From JBBRWV01 sp038248985 (GTDB taxonomy: Bacteria > Planctomycetota > Phycisphaerae > WQYP01), in assembly GCA_038248985.1 (NCBI GenBank), contig JBBRWV010000010.1, forward strand, positions 1 through 44,416: a stretch of DNA of 44,416 nucleotides. The letters run 5' to 3'. Shown piece by piece: positions 1-10,478 of the stretch. The first letter of the stretch is position 1, and each line of letters opens with the position of its first letter. The position numbers were made by a program, and so were the translations under genes. Below the pieces are notes generated by a model. It had not been told where the DNA came from and made no database searches. It was given only the letters and a program-made list of their open reading frames with translations.

Positions 1-36
1 CCTCGCGCCCCCATTCTCATCCGCTGAGACAATCCT

Positions 37-46
37 GCCGATAATC
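37..46 (+). promoter_or_regulatory. GCCGATAATC motif upstream of gmd, likely -10
   Basis: GATAAT at 40-45 would be a -10 element giving a leader of about 35 nt before the gmd start. Nearly the same word, GCCGATAA, occurs upstream of fcl (15169) and of the WbuB-like gene (18147). No clear -35 was seen. A shared promoter or operator is inferred from the recurrence. Confidence 0.4.
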
Positions 47-86
47 ACCTCGACACTCCTCGTTACCCCCTAAATAAGGATTTCTC

Positions 87-1130
<1,044 letters not shown>

Positions 1131-1165
1131 GGGGCGGGCGCGCACCAGCCGCGCGCACAAGGGTG

Positions 1166-2848
1166 TCACGGCGCAAAGGGAAGAAGCTGCAACTCCGGCT
1201 TGCGATACGACTCTCGGGTAAGTGTATCGCGGCGTTGGAAGCGTGTGATCATCGCCATTTCTGGAATGAGGTAGCGTTCGGTGGGGACGAAATCCTCAAA
1301 CTGGCTCTTGGTGCGGCGGTAAAACATCCAGACGCACCAGAACGATTTGTACTGCCGCAGAATTTGCATATCCGCAGGCGTCGGCTGGCGATCAAGCAGG
1401 AGGATACGCGGGGGTTTTCCGTGAAAATAGTGCAGCAGGCCGAGGTAGGTGTTCTGCGTCAATTCCGCCTTGCGAGGAGTGAACAGAACGACCAGCTCTT
1501 CGGACGAGCTGCGGGATTCAAACAGCGTGCAGACTTCCTCAAAAGGCATCAGCCAATGCGAGCGTGCGCGGGCGTGCAGAACGCCGAAAACAATGAGGCC
1601 AAGCGACAACAGCAGGACGGCGACTGGCATCAGCTGCGTCCATCGACGGCGTAGATCATTGGACGCGAGGCCGGCGAGGAGAATGCAATACGCGGGCGTC
1701 AGCGCGACGACAAAGCGCGTCAGCGTGAGTTGTTTGGTGGAGGTGGCGATGTCCATGAAGGCGACGAAAAGGATGCCGCCCGTCAGCATGAGCCAGGGGA
1801 GAAGGAGATCGCGTCGCCAGACAACGCGGAGGGTGCAGGCGCTGAAGGCGAGTAGGCCGATGAGAAAGTAGGCGTTGTAGTTGCCGTCGGTGGCACCGGT
1901 AAAGACATCCGCGAAAACGCGGGTGGGCACAGATGTGAAGCGACCGAGGGCCAGCAAGGTGCCTTCGCCGGGGGGATCTTTGACCCAGTCAACGTTGCCG
2001 AGTTTCCTTGTGTTCTCGTACTGGCGGAAAAGCATCGGGCCCCAGAGGGCGGCGAAGACGGCCGCGGCCAGGACAATCGTGGCGATGAAACGCCATCGGT
2101 CGGATTTCTTTAGCACCCAGATGCCCCAGAGCACGAGTGCCGCAAGCACGCCGAATGTGTAGTAATGTGTGAGCATGGTGAGCAGCAGCGCGGTGCCGAA
2201 TAGCAGGCAGTTTTTCCAGTTTGCGCCTTGGCGATAAATGCGCATTACGGCCCAGAAGGCGAGCGTCACCAGCAGAACCGCGAGTGCGTAGGGCCGCACT
2301 TCGCGGGAGAAAAGAATTTGCGTCGGCGACACCGCCAGCAGCACGCCGGCCCACAGGGCGGTGATCTGCCCCGAGAGCAGTTTCGTGCCCAGGATCAGGA
2401 AAAGCACGGCGGCGACCGAGGCTGTGACCGAGAGCATCTGCATACCGCGGTCGCCAAAACCCACAGTTTCGCGCCACACGCGGAGGAGCAGGTAATAGAC
2501 CGGACCCTGCACATCGTTTTCGAGGCAGGTCCAGATCTTCCCGAGGGGCTCCGCGTTTTCGAGCCGCGTGTAGGAAACGGGGTTGTCGATGACCACGCCG
2601 ACGGGGAGCGTCCAGTGCATCATGCTGCGGCCGGTGGACCACTGGGCGGAGAGCAACTCGTCGTTCCAGAGGCGGCGAGCGGCATCGCCCTGGAGAAACT
2701 CCAGCCGCACAAATGCCGCCAGAAGGAGAATGAGGATCACGGCGTTTCGAAAATGGGCGGGATTGTTGCGAAGTTCAAGCCGAAACGCGGGCGAATCAGA
2801 TGCATCCGGGGACGGCTTCTTCGAGGAGTATCCCTGCTTGTGAACCAT
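1166..2848 (-). CDS. GT39-like polytopic glycosyltransferase
   Basis: A 560-residue protein with about ten hydrophobic segments. The first extracytoplasmic loop contains an acidic NDELLSAQW stretch, which fits GT-C enzymes of the PMT/ArnT type that take sugars from a polyprenyl-phosphate donor at the outer face of the cytoplasmic membrane. A soluble tail of about 150 residues follows the last membrane segment. The start ATG has AGGTG 5-6 nt upstream. It converges on gmd (35-bp gap) and diverges from the FAD enzyme. On the + strand G exceeds C here, the reverse of the window trend. The family assignment is moderate and the acceptor is unknown. Confidence 0.7.
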   Translation of the reverse strand: MVHKQGYSSKKPSPDASDSPAFRLELRNNPAHFRNAVILILLLAAFVRLEFLQGDAARRLWNDELLSAQWSTGRSMMHWTLPVGVVIDNPVSYTRLENAEPLGKIWTCLENDVQGPVYYLLLRVWRETVGFGDRGMQMLSVTASVAAVLFLILGTKLLSGQITALWAGVLLAVSPTQILFSREVRPYALAVLLVTLAFWAVMRIYRQGANWKNCLLFGTALLLTMLTHYYTFGVLAALVLWGIWVLKKSDRWRFIATIVLAAAVFAALWGPMLFRQYENTRKLGNVDWVKDPPGEGTLLALGRFTSVPTRVFADVFTGATDGNYNAYFLIGLLAFSACTLRVVWRRDLLLPWLMLTGGILFVAFMDIATSTKQLTLTRFVVALTPAYCILLAGLASNDLRRRWTQLMPVAVLLLSLGLIVFGVLHARARSHWLMPFEEVCTLFESRSSSEELVVLFTPRKAELTQNTYLGLLHYFHGKPPRILLLDRQPTPADMQILRQYKSFWCVWMFYRRTKSQFEDFVPTERYLIPEMAMITRFQRRDTLTRESYRKPELQLLPFAP

Positions 2849-2988
2849 CTGACACCTGTATCCTCGAGCACGTGGAGGGGCGACTGCGGGTTGTTTTGCT
2901 GGGGACTTCGTCGCACTTACAATGATATGGTCACCAGTTCGCCCAGTTCCCGCAAGATAGCGAAGTTCCTGAAGTTTCGGAGTTCCCT

Positions 2989-4455
2989 TTGGCAGTCGAT
3001 GTATCCCAACCCCGCGTGCTCATCATCGGGGCCGGGCCTGCGGGCCTGACGGCGGCGTTTGAACTCGCACGACATGGCATCACGGGCCTCATCGTCGAAG
3101 CCGACGAGGTGGTCGGAGGCATCGCGCGGACAGTGGAACGTGACGGCTACCGCTTCGACATCGGCGGACACCGCTTTTTCACCAAGGTCGGGGAAATCGA
3201 CAAGCTGTGGGACGAAATGCTCGGCGAACCCATGCTGCTGCGGCCGCGGCTTTCCCGCATCTACTACGGGCGAAAATTTTACGACTACCCGCTGCGCGCG
3301 GCCAACGCACTTAAAAACATGGGGCTCATCAACGCGACGGCGTGCCTTCTTAGCTACGCCAAGGCCAGTCTTTTTCCGATCAAGAACCCCACGAGCTTTG
3401 AGCAGTGGGTGACCAATCAGTTCGGCACCCGCCTGTACCGGATGTTCTTCAAATCCTACACGGAGAAGGTGTGGGGCATTCCCTGCAGCGAAATTGGCGC
3501 GGACTGGGCGGCCCAACGAATCAAAGGGCTGTCACTGGGTGGGGCGATCAAGAACGCATTGTTCGGGCCGTCGAAAGGCAAAACCGTCAAGACGCTTATC
3601 GACGAGTTCAAGTATCCGCGACTGGGGCCGGGACAATTATGGGAAAACTGCGCAAAGACGGTGCAGGCCAAAGGGTGGGTGCTGCAATTTCGCACGCGTG
3701 TAGCCGGCATTGAACGCGAGGGCGACCGCATTCGAGTGGTGACGCTGCAACATGGCGACGGCACGACGACGCAGGTGGAGCCCGCAGAAGTAATTAGCTC
3801 CATGCCGCTGCGAAATCTGGTGATGGAAATGACCCCCACCGTGCCCGATGACGTGCTGGCGGCGGCGAATTCTCTGAAGTACCGCGATTTTCTCACCGTG
3901 GCGCTTGTACTCGACGCCGCCCATTTGTGGTCGGACAACTGGGTTTACATTCACGCCCCCGAAGCGCGCGTGGGTCGAATTCAGAATTACAAGAACTGGA
4001 GCCCGGAACTGGTGCCAGATCCGAAGCAGACCTGCATCGGACTCGAGTATTTCGTGAATCAGGGCGACGATTTGTGGAGCATGGAGGATGAAGAGCTCAT
4101 TCTTTTCGCGTATGACGAGTTGAAAAAGCTCGGCCTGGCACCCGCGCCGATGCTGAAAGGCTTCGTGGTGCGTATGCCCAAGGCGTACCCGGTGTACGAC
4201 ACCGGCTATGCGAATCGCCTGCAGGTGATGCGCACATGGTTGCAGTCGCACGCGACGAACCTGCAATGCGTAGGGCGGAATGGGCAGCATCGCTACAACA
4301 ACCAGGATCACTCGATGGCGACGGCGTTGATTGCCGCCCGAAAGATCGCCCTAGGCGATGCGCGCGACCCGTGGGCGGTGAATGAGGATGCGGAGTATCA
4401 CGAGATCGCCCAAACGGAACGTTTGGTGCCTACTTCAGTAAAGGCCCCGACGTGA
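2989..4455 (+). CDS. FAD-dependent oxidoreductase, UDP-galactopyranose mutase/protoporphyrinogen oxidase-like
   Basis: A 488-residue flavoprotein. The N-terminal dinucleotide fold shows VLIIGAGPAGLTAAFELA, an acidic IVEAD at the end of beta-2, then GGIARTVERDGYRFDIGGHR, typical of the amine oxidase/UGM superfamily. GIPCSEIGADWAAQRIKGLS and the C-terminal NNQDHSMATALIAARK resemble UGM-like proteins encoded in capsule and O-antigen loci. It may interconvert or oxidise a nucleotide sugar; the substrate cannot be read from the sequence. Translation begins at TTG, because no upstream in-frame ATG precedes the Rossmann motif. Its 3' end overlaps the convergent membrane-protein gene by 26 bp. Confidence 0.8.
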   Translation: MAVDVSQPRVLIIGAGPAGLTAAFELARHGITGLIVEADEVVGGIARTVERDGYRFDIGGHRFFTKVGEIDKLWDEMLGEPMLLRPRLSRIYYGRKFYDYPLRAANALKNMGLINATACLLSYAKASLFPIKNPTSFEQWVTNQFGTRLYRMFFKSYTEKVWGIPCSEIGADWAAQRIKGLSLGGAIKNALFGPSKGKTVKTLIDEFKYPRLGPGQLWENCAKTVQAKGWVLQFRTRVAGIEREGDRIRVVTLQHGDGTTTQVEPAEVISSMPLRNLVMEMTPTVPDDVLAAANSLKYRDFLTVALVLDAAHLWSDNWVYIHAPEARVGRIQNYKNWSPELVPDPKQTCIGLEYFVNQGDDLWSMEDEELILFAYDELKKLGLAPAPMLKGFVVRMPKAYPVYDTGYANRLQVMRTWLQSHATNLQCVGRNGQHRYNNQDHSMATALIAARKIALGDARDPWAVNEDAEYHEIAQTERLVPTSVKAPT

Positions 4456-6634
4456 CAACCTCAGGAGGAATGCGTTCCAGAACTTCGTACGTGCCGATCA
4501 CTTCTCTCACGCGATAGTGTAAGTTCACATGTTCTCGCACAAAGGCGATGACATCGGGGTAGGGTGTGTACTCGCCTGGAGGGGCTTTGAAAATCACGAT
4601 AATTTCAGGCTTTCGCGCGTCGATGCGCACCGCAAGATCCTGTAGTTGGTCCAACGTGATGGTGTGGAGCTCGGAAACTTTTCGCGACCAGGGGCGAATG
4701 CGGGCGGCGTAATAGAGGGAGGTGTCGTGCGGGTGAAGAATGAGCACCTTCTGTTCGGTGCCACCATACACTTCAAGCTTCACGGCAATGGATCGGAAAT
4801 CGCCATCCGCAGCCGCCTCTCTCCCCACGAAACTCGTGTCGATGGGCGCAGTGAAAAAGTACGGATCAAAGCCCGCGTTCAGCACGGAGGGATAGACCGC
4901 ATAGTTGCGGTTTGCGAGAAGCACCAAAGCAGAGGCGGCAGCAACCATGGAAGGAACAATTGAACGCCTCAGAAAGGGCGTGAGTTGATCTTCAAGGTTT
5001 GAAAAAAGGCAGACAACCACCATCGCCCACGGCACCATCGCATGAAACAGGTTGTAGGGGTGCGAACGCGCGACAAACACCAGCAATAAGCACAGCCCGT
5101 AAGCGGCGATGCACGCGACCAAGGCATCACGATCCGTCACGTTACGCGCCAGCAGGCGGGCGATCGCACGGATCAGGGCGAAGATGTAGGTGCCTACCAT
5201 GAGGAGAAAGATGATCAAGGCGCCGTCGGCGTTGCGTGCGATGGGGATCAAACCAACGCCGGAGAAGCCCTGAACCCGGACACCCTCAAACCACGCCTGA
5301 AGGAACGATGGTGAAAACACGGTAAAGTGACTTGACCACATCAGCAGTGGAATCAGCACGGTGATCACGCCTGAAAATAGGGCGGCCAGTGATTTCAAAA
5401 ACGGAGAACGCGGCCCATCCGCAGGCTTTGGAGCGCCAAGCCGGAACACTAAATAGACGGCAACGCTCAGGAGGGCGAAAACGCCGGTATCCAGCCCAAA
5501 TGCGAGTGCGGCCCCCAGCACGGCTCCCATCACAAAAACCCAGCGCAAACGGCCCGTACGAAAATGCGCGATCATGCACAGGAAGAGCCAGACATCACAA
5601 GGGTGCCGCATAAGCGTGGAGGAAGGCCAGTTCCACATGCACATGCCGGGGTCCATCCCGTAAAAAAGCTGGAGGAGCATGGCCATTGTCGCCCCGAAGA
5701 CGGCCCACGGCACGCTGCGCAACAACACATTTAAAACGAGGTAGACCCCAAGAATGTAGACTCCGGCGTATGCCGCCGAGATAAAGAATGCGTTGGAGAA
5801 CGAAAGCGGAAGAACCGGATCCAGCAAGGCAAACATGAGTGGCCAGCCGAATCCATACTGGCAGGCGGCTTCCGAAATCAACGGCAGCCCGCTGTGAAAC
5901 GCCACGGCTGGCCCCATGGCGAAGTAACTCCAGTGGTGGAAAGATTCACGAGCAAATGCGCCTTCTGCCAGTTCAACGCAGCCCTCCTTGGGAATAAACA
6001 GTAGAAGGCATGCGATCAACAATACCGCGACGGCAACCAACGGACGTGCACGTGGCGGACGCGAGGTCTCGGCCGGCGAGGTTGAATCGCGGTAATGAAA
6101 AAGCAGATCAAACGCCGCGCCAACAAGGGCCAGCGCCATGGGCAGGAAAAGCTGCACGATATCCCAGGAGGCGGTGGCCCTGCGGTTGTTCAGTGCGGAA
6201 ACAAACGGAAGTCTGTCTGAGAGCACAAACAAAAAGCCCAGAAGGCTGGCCAGTGCCATGAAAACCGTGTAGCAGGCGGAAAAACGCTCGAAGCGAGGTC
6301 GCTCCTCGACCGGCCGACGCGCAACAGCGGCGTTCATGCAGGCAGCAAAGAGCAGCGGAAGAGTGATAAGCAGCACAAGCCCCGCGCCAAATAGTGCAAT
6401 GTCGCGTTCGTATAGAACCAGGGCGGCACCGAGCGACGTAAGAGTTTCTCGAGCGGGAGTACGCTTGGGACCCCACAACACAAATGCCGCCATGAGCAGT
6501 TGCAGACCTACGGAAATGCCAAACAAAACCGGTCCGTAGCTAGCCACCGAAACATTCAGCGGACGAAACGCCTTACGTGGGCTTGAACGACTCTTCGCAG
6601 CGGTCGATGTGCCTTCCGGCGGGGCCATGGTCAT
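4430..6634 (-). CDS. large polytopic membrane protein of the polysaccharide locus
   Basis: A 734-residue protein with a short basic N-terminus, about twelve hydrophobic segments through residue 570, and a soluble C-terminal domain of about 150 residues. The layout (many membrane helices plus one terminal soluble domain) matches GT-C glycosyltransferases and polysaccharide polymerase-like proteins, but no diagnostic motif was recognised. It lies 86 bp beyond the end of the methyltransferase operon on the same strand, so it may be its last gene. Its end overlaps the FAD-enzyme gene tail to tail. Codon use is mixed, as in the rest of the cassette. Function not assigned. Confidence 0.75.
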   Translation of the reverse strand: MTMAPPEGTSTAAKSRSSPRKAFRPLNVSVASYGPVLFGISVGLQLLMAAFVLWGPKRTPARETLTSLGAALVLYERDIALFGAGLVLLITLPLLFAACMNAAVARRPVEERPRFERFSACYTVFMALASLLGFLFVLSDRLPFVSALNNRRATASWDIVQLFLPMALALVGAAFDLLFHYRDSTSPAETSRPPRARPLVAVAVLLIACLLLFIPKEGCVELAEGAFARESFHHWSYFAMGPAVAFHSGLPLISEAACQYGFGWPLMFALLDPVLPLSFSNAFFISAAYAGVYILGVYLVLNVLLRSVPWAVFGATMAMLLQLFYGMDPGMCMWNWPSSTLMRHPCDVWLFLCMIAHFRTGRLRWVFVMGAVLGAALAFGLDTGVFALLSVAVYLVFRLGAPKPADGPRSPFLKSLAALFSGVITVLIPLLMWSSHFTVFSPSFLQAWFEGVRVQGFSGVGLIPIARNADGALIIFLLMVGTYIFALIRAIARLLARNVTDRDALVACIAAYGLCLLLVFVARSHPYNLFHAMVPWAMVVVCLFSNLEDQLTPFLRRSIVPSMVAAASALVLLANRNYAVYPSVLNAGFDPYFFTAPIDTSFVGREAAADGDFRSIAVKLEVYGGTEQKVLILHPHDTSLYYAARIRPWSRKVSELHTITLDQLQDLAVRIDARKPEIIVIFKAPPGEYTPYPDVIAFVREHVNLHYRVREVIGTYEVLERIPPEVVTSGPLLK

Positions 6635-6720
6635 TCCTTGAAAATCGGTTCACTTCAGCGGGTCACACCTGCTCGCACACGGGTTATTTGCCGCTCGATC
6701 TCGGCTGTGGAAACATAAAA

Positions 6721-7632
6721 CTAACGCGGCTTGTACCCCACGGCCACCAAATTCCCCGCGGGAACAGGCAGGCAAATTTTTCCAACCAGCAGGAAGTTCG
6801 CCGCCGGAATCAGCCAGCGTTTCAAGCCTATGGAAAGTGGCGAAAGCCTGAGCCAATACGCCAGCGGATACGAGTTTATAACAGGTTTCACGACCGTGTT
6901 GGAAAAACCGGCCTCAGAAAGCAGCGTGCGGATGCTTCTCATCGAAAAAAGCTGGAGATGCTCCACGTCAAAAATGGGCGATTTTCGTCCCATCAACTTT
7001 GCCGACAGGGCGCGGTGATTGTGGCATACCAGCATCAACATGCCGCCGGGTTTGAGCAGACTGAACGCCTCGCGACATAGCGCGAGCGGATCGGACACAT
7101 GTTCAATCGTCTGAAAACAGGTGACTAGACTCAGCGACGCGGGGGTATAATCACTTCCGCGAAAAGCCCCCGCGATAATGAGCGGGCGCACGCGTGGATT
7201 GGCGGCGGCAACCGGCGCTGCAGACGGTTCCACTCCCAGTATGCCGGTAAATCTTGCATCGACCAGCCGTTCGAGAAATGCGCCATCACCCGTGCCGACA
7301 TCCAGGGTGCCCTGGCGATCCGGAAGCGGCTTTTCAAACTTACTCAGGAGTCGCATGTAGGTAAGGCTGGCAAGTGCAGCCTCGTTGCCGCTGTCAAAAT
7401 CCGCGGCAACATACGCCGCGAGCAGGTTGCTCTCCGTAGGCACTGGGCTCGAATAGAGGACATCACACCCAGCGCAGGAGAGAAGGCGATGATGCATGTG
7501 TTCTGGAAGTTTTCGCAAGGCAAACGCAAATGCACCCAGACGGTCCCAATCGACATTCGACTCCGCAAACACGCGAGACAGCTCGCTGTTTCCACATACC
7601 GGGCACGCGCGGGCGGCAAGCTCGGGTTTCAT
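6721..7632 (-). CDS. class I SAM methyltransferase with N-terminal zinc-ribbon-like Cys pairs
   Basis: A 303-residue protein. CPVCG near residue 10 and CAGC near residue 54 form two Cys pairs like a zinc ribbon. A Methyltransf_11-type Rossmann fold follows: motif I is LDVGTGDGAFL near residue 105, and the FQTIEHVSDPL and LKPGGMLMLV stretches are later motifs. This architecture is common in polysaccharide loci for methylation of sugars or lipid-linked glycans. The ATG overlaps the stop of the upstream methyltransferase by 4 bp (ATGA), implying translational coupling. Substrate unknown. Confidence 0.85.
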   Translation of the reverse strand: MKPELAARACPVCGNSELSRVFAESNVDWDRLGAFAFALRKLPEHMHHRLLSCAGCDVLYSSPVPTESNLLAAYVAADFDSGNEAALASLTYMRLLSKFEKPLPDRQGTLDVGTGDGAFLERLVDARFTGILGVEPSAAPVAAANPRVRPLIIAGAFRGSDYTPASLSLVTCFQTIEHVSDPLALCREAFSLLKPGGMLMLVCHNHRALSAKLMGRKSPIFDVEHLQLFSMRSIRTLLSEAGFSNTVVKPVINSYPLAYWLRLSPLSIGLKRWLIPAANFLLVGKICLPVPAGNLVAVGYKPR

Positions 7633-8477
7633 CTTGCACCGCCCTGTTCCGTCGCCCCGGACACGGCCTTACGGTCGGCGAGCACCGTGTAGCCCAGACA
7701 GTCGTCACCGCCTTCAAAGGCCAGCGAAACATGAGCGATCACGGCAAGTACAAGTAGGCTCGGCAAAAAAAATAGCCCCACCAGTCGCATCAGCAGCGCC
7801 GGAACAACGTGTTTTCTTTGCGGCATCAGCAGAGGCAGAATCAGGGCCATCACTTTGTAGCAGGCCACGGTGACGCGATTGCCGCGCGCGTACACGCGCA
7901 CATTCTCAAAGCCGGCTTTCATGAGCAGATTCGCAAGACTTGACGGCGTATAACGCCAGTAATCATAGGGAATGTAGTGCCAGCGGGCGGCAAACGGCAC
8001 GGTAAGAACCAGTCGCCCGCCAGGAGCCAGGCATCGCGCGGCTTCAGTGAGAAATTGCTGGGGCTGCAGCACATGTTCAAGCGTTTCGGTGCAGAGCACC
8101 GCGTTCATTTCCTGATCCCCCACCGGCCACGTGTCGCCGGTGAAGTAGGTCGTATCCGGAACTTCGTAGCCAAAGTGTGATTTTGCATCGCTGGTGTCGA
8201 TACCCCGGTAATGAACGCTGGAATGAAAAAGCTGACGGTAGGGCTGAGCGCCGCACCCGACATCCAGAATGTGTCCCCGTATCGTGCACAGTTCGACGGA
8301 AAGGTCGCTCCAAATCGATGCGGCCTGCAAATCGAGCAGTCGGCGAGTTGCTGATGCCAGCCCGCTTAAGCCACCGGCGGGCCGCCTAAACACGGGCGGA
8401 CACCAGACTTCGCTTGTTCGCGTCGCCATGTTGCGCCGGCGAAGAAGGCTATTGCTGCAATCTTCCAACGAGGCCAC
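7629..8477 (-). CDS. class I SAM methyltransferase with hydrophobic C-terminus
   Basis: A 282-residue protein. Motif I is ILDVGCGAQPYRQLF near residue 73, followed by ETLEHVLQPQQFL and APGGRLVLTVPF, typical of Methyltransf_11 enzymes. YIPYDYWRYTPSSL is a stretch often seen in methyltransferases of surface-polysaccharide loci. After residue 210 two hydrophobic segments suggest membrane association. The start is GTG, 3 bp after the stop of the epimerase-GT2 gene, with AGGTG just upstream. Two adjacent coupled methyltransferases suggest two methylations on one glycan, or one on the sugar and one on the carrier; this is inference. Confidence 0.85.
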   Translation of the reverse strand: MASLEDCSNSLLRRRNMATRTSEVWCPPVFRRPAGGLSGLASATRRLLDLQAASIWSDLSVELCTIRGHILDVGCGAQPYRQLFHSSVHYRGIDTSDAKSHFGYEVPDTTYFTGDTWPVGDQEMNAVLCTETLEHVLQPQQFLTEAARCLAPGGRLVLTVPFAARWHYIPYDYWRYTPSSLANLLMKAGFENVRVYARGNRVTVACYKVMALILPLLMPQRKHVVPALLMRLVGLFFLPSLLVLAVIAHVSLAFEGGDDCLGYTVLADRKAVSGATEQGGAR

Positions 8478-8480
8478 AGG

Positions 8481-10478
8481 TCACCTTTCCTTGGAGAAAG
8501 AATCATCGCCGAACGGCCTCACTTCGCCATCATGTATGACGCTGCGGCGGATAAAAAGTGGACGCCCCTTCACTTCCTCGAAGATCTTTGCGACATACTC
8601 ACCCACCAGCGCAACCGCAAAAATGTTGATCCCGCCAAAAAAGGTAAGCAGCAGCAAAATGGTGGTAATGCCGGAGGCCGCCAACCCGGGGAACAGCAGG
8701 CGAAGAAAAATCTGCACAATGCCGAGGATGACGCTGAGAACGAGCAAAATTGATGCGAAAAGACTGAGAAGATTCAGTGGGACGTTGCTGAAAGAGAGAA
8801 TGCCTTTTTTGGCCCAACCCACATTCCTGAGGAGGTTGTTGGTCGTGGAACCAAACATCCGTTCCGGGCGAACATAGTCCACTCCCGTTTGCTTGAATCC
8901 CGCAAAAGCCCGCACGCCGCGAAGAAAAAGATCGCGCTCCTGGAAACGCAGCATCGCCTGTACCACGCGCCGATCGAGCAGCGAAAAATCACCGGCATCA
9001 CGTGGGACGGGCACGTAGGAAAAGTAATTGAACACGCGATAGAACGACTTGTATGCAAACTGCATGAAGAGCGTGGCCTCGCGCTTCACACGCCGGCCGT
9101 ATACCACATCAAAGCCGGCACGCCACTGTTCCACGAAATTCTCGATCAACTCCGGCGGGTCCTGCAGATCACCGTCGAGAAGCACGCACGAATTCATGCG
9201 GGCAATCTCCATTCCGCTGCGAAACGCCGCCTGCGATCCAAAGTTGCGCGAGTGGGATATTCCGATTACGCGGCGATCATTGCGCGACAGCGAGCGAATG
9301 CATTCCTCGCTGTCATCCGGGCTGCAGTCATTGACGAAGATGATCTCGTAATCGATGTTCAGCTTGACGAAGGTCTGCTTCAGCCTTTCATACATGATCG
9401 GAATCGCCTGGCCATCCTTGTAGCAGGCCACAACCGCGCTGACGCTGTGCTTGATGTCCAGGCCGAATTTCTTGCTGTTGCGCTCGTATGCAATTTTGTC
9501 GGCCAGCCCGACGTACCACTCCGACATGCGTTTGAGACCGTCAGCGAAACGGGTAGTCGCCTTCCAGCCCAGCACGCGTGTCGATTTCTCAGGATTGGCG
9601 TACCACTCTGCCACGTCCCACTTGCGCTCGGGCATCGAGAAAACCGGATCTTTCGCTATGCCAAAAATGGCCTTCGATGCCGTAGCCACCTCGGCCATGG
9701 TGGTTTTCCGGCCGCTCCCGATATTGAACGACTCGCCAAAATGGGTGGCCTCGCCCTTCGACAGGTAAATCCCCGCATCAAAAAATGCCTCACACGCGTC
9801 ATCGACGTAGATAAAGTCGCGTGAAACATCCGCACGCACAAACTCCGGCAGTTCCCCCGCCTGGCCTTTCCGCACAACGGTGGGAATCAACCGCGAAGCA
9901 TCCTCCATCGGCCCGTAAACAGAGTACAACCGCAGATTCGCACACGGCAGCCCCTTTCGCCGGCCATAGTACTGGATCAGGTTCGCGGCACCGGCTTTCG
10001 AGACGGCGTAGTCACTGTTGCAGGAAAGAGGCGCTTCCTCGCCCGGGCCGGCCGCATTGTCGCCATACTCCGAAGAACTTCCCGCGTGAACATACGCGGA
10101 AATCGACCGGGCCGAAAGTTGCTCAAGCAGGCGCGTCGTCAGGTTGAAGTTGGTCTCGTAAATGAGCCCGCTGTCCACTTCAAACGAATATGCGCCATAC
10201 GCAATGCAGTTAAAAATGGTGCGTGGCTTCAATTCAGCCAGCAATTGAATCAACGTCGTCTTCACCAGTAAATCTGCGGCGAATACGTTCTGCTTGTCCA
10301 AGCCATCCAGACGCCAACTGGGCAACCGGGAGGCCAGGCCCACGACGTCCTTGCGCTCGCGCAGTATCAGTCGCAATAAATTTGCCCCGACGAATCCGCT
10401 CCCGCCCAGCACCAGAATGGGCCCCTGTAACTGGCGGACCTTCGCGGCGAGCCGCTCCTGTTCAGCCGTTTCGATCAT
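8481..10478 (-). CDS. fusion: NAD-dependent epimerase/dehydratase plus GT2 glycosyltransferase
   Basis: A 665-residue two-enzyme protein. Residues 15-330 are an extended SDR: ILVLGGSGFVGANL, the serine region SSSEYGD, and the Tyr-x3-Lys pair in SDYAVSKAG. Residues 345-665 are a GtrB/DPM1-type GT2 enzyme: SAVVACYKDG, the nucleotide-binding FVNDCSPDD, the metal-binding LLDGDLQDPPE, then two C-terminal membrane helices. This suggests a nucleotide sugar is made by the first half and passed to polyprenyl phosphate by the second, at the inner face of the membrane. Its ATG overlaps the transketolase C gene by 4 bp. The two families are normally separate proteins; the exact sugar is unknown. Confidence 0.9.
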   Translation of the reverse strand: MIETAEQERLAAKVRQLQGPILVLGGSGFVGANLLRLILRERKDVVGLASRLPSWRLDGLDKQNVFAADLLVKTTLIQLLAELKPRTIFNCIAYGAYSFEVDSGLIYETNFNLTTRLLEQLSARSISAYVHAGSSSEYGDNAAGPGEEAPLSCNSDYAVSKAGAANLIQYYGRRKGLPCANLRLYSVYGPMEDASRLIPTVVRKGQAGELPEFVRADVSRDFIYVDDACEAFFDAGIYLSKGEATHFGESFNIGSGRKTTMAEVATASKAIFGIAKDPVFSMPERKWDVAEWYANPEKSTRVLGWKATTRFADGLKRMSEWYVGLADKIAYERNSKKFGLDIKHSVSAVVACYKDGQAIPIMYERLKQTFVKLNIDYEIIFVNDCSPDDSEECIRSLSRNDRRVIGISHSRNFGSQAAFRSGMEIARMNSCVLLDGDLQDPPELIENFVEQWRAGFDVVYGRRVKREATLFMQFAYKSFYRVFNYFSYVPVPRDAGDFSLLDRRVVQAMLRFQERDLFLRGVRAFAGFKQTGVDYVRPERMFGSTTNNLLRNVGWAKKGILSFSNVPLNLLSLFASILLVLSVILGIVQIFLRLLFPGLAASGITTILLLLTFFGGINIFAVALVGEYVAKIFEEVKGRPLFIRRSVIHDGEVRPFGDDSFSKER

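Noticed and set aside
1137..1156. GC-rich inverted repeat GCGCGC/GCGCGC between gmd and the GT39-like gene
   Set aside because: No T run on either side and the arms are low complexity; not convincing as a terminator.
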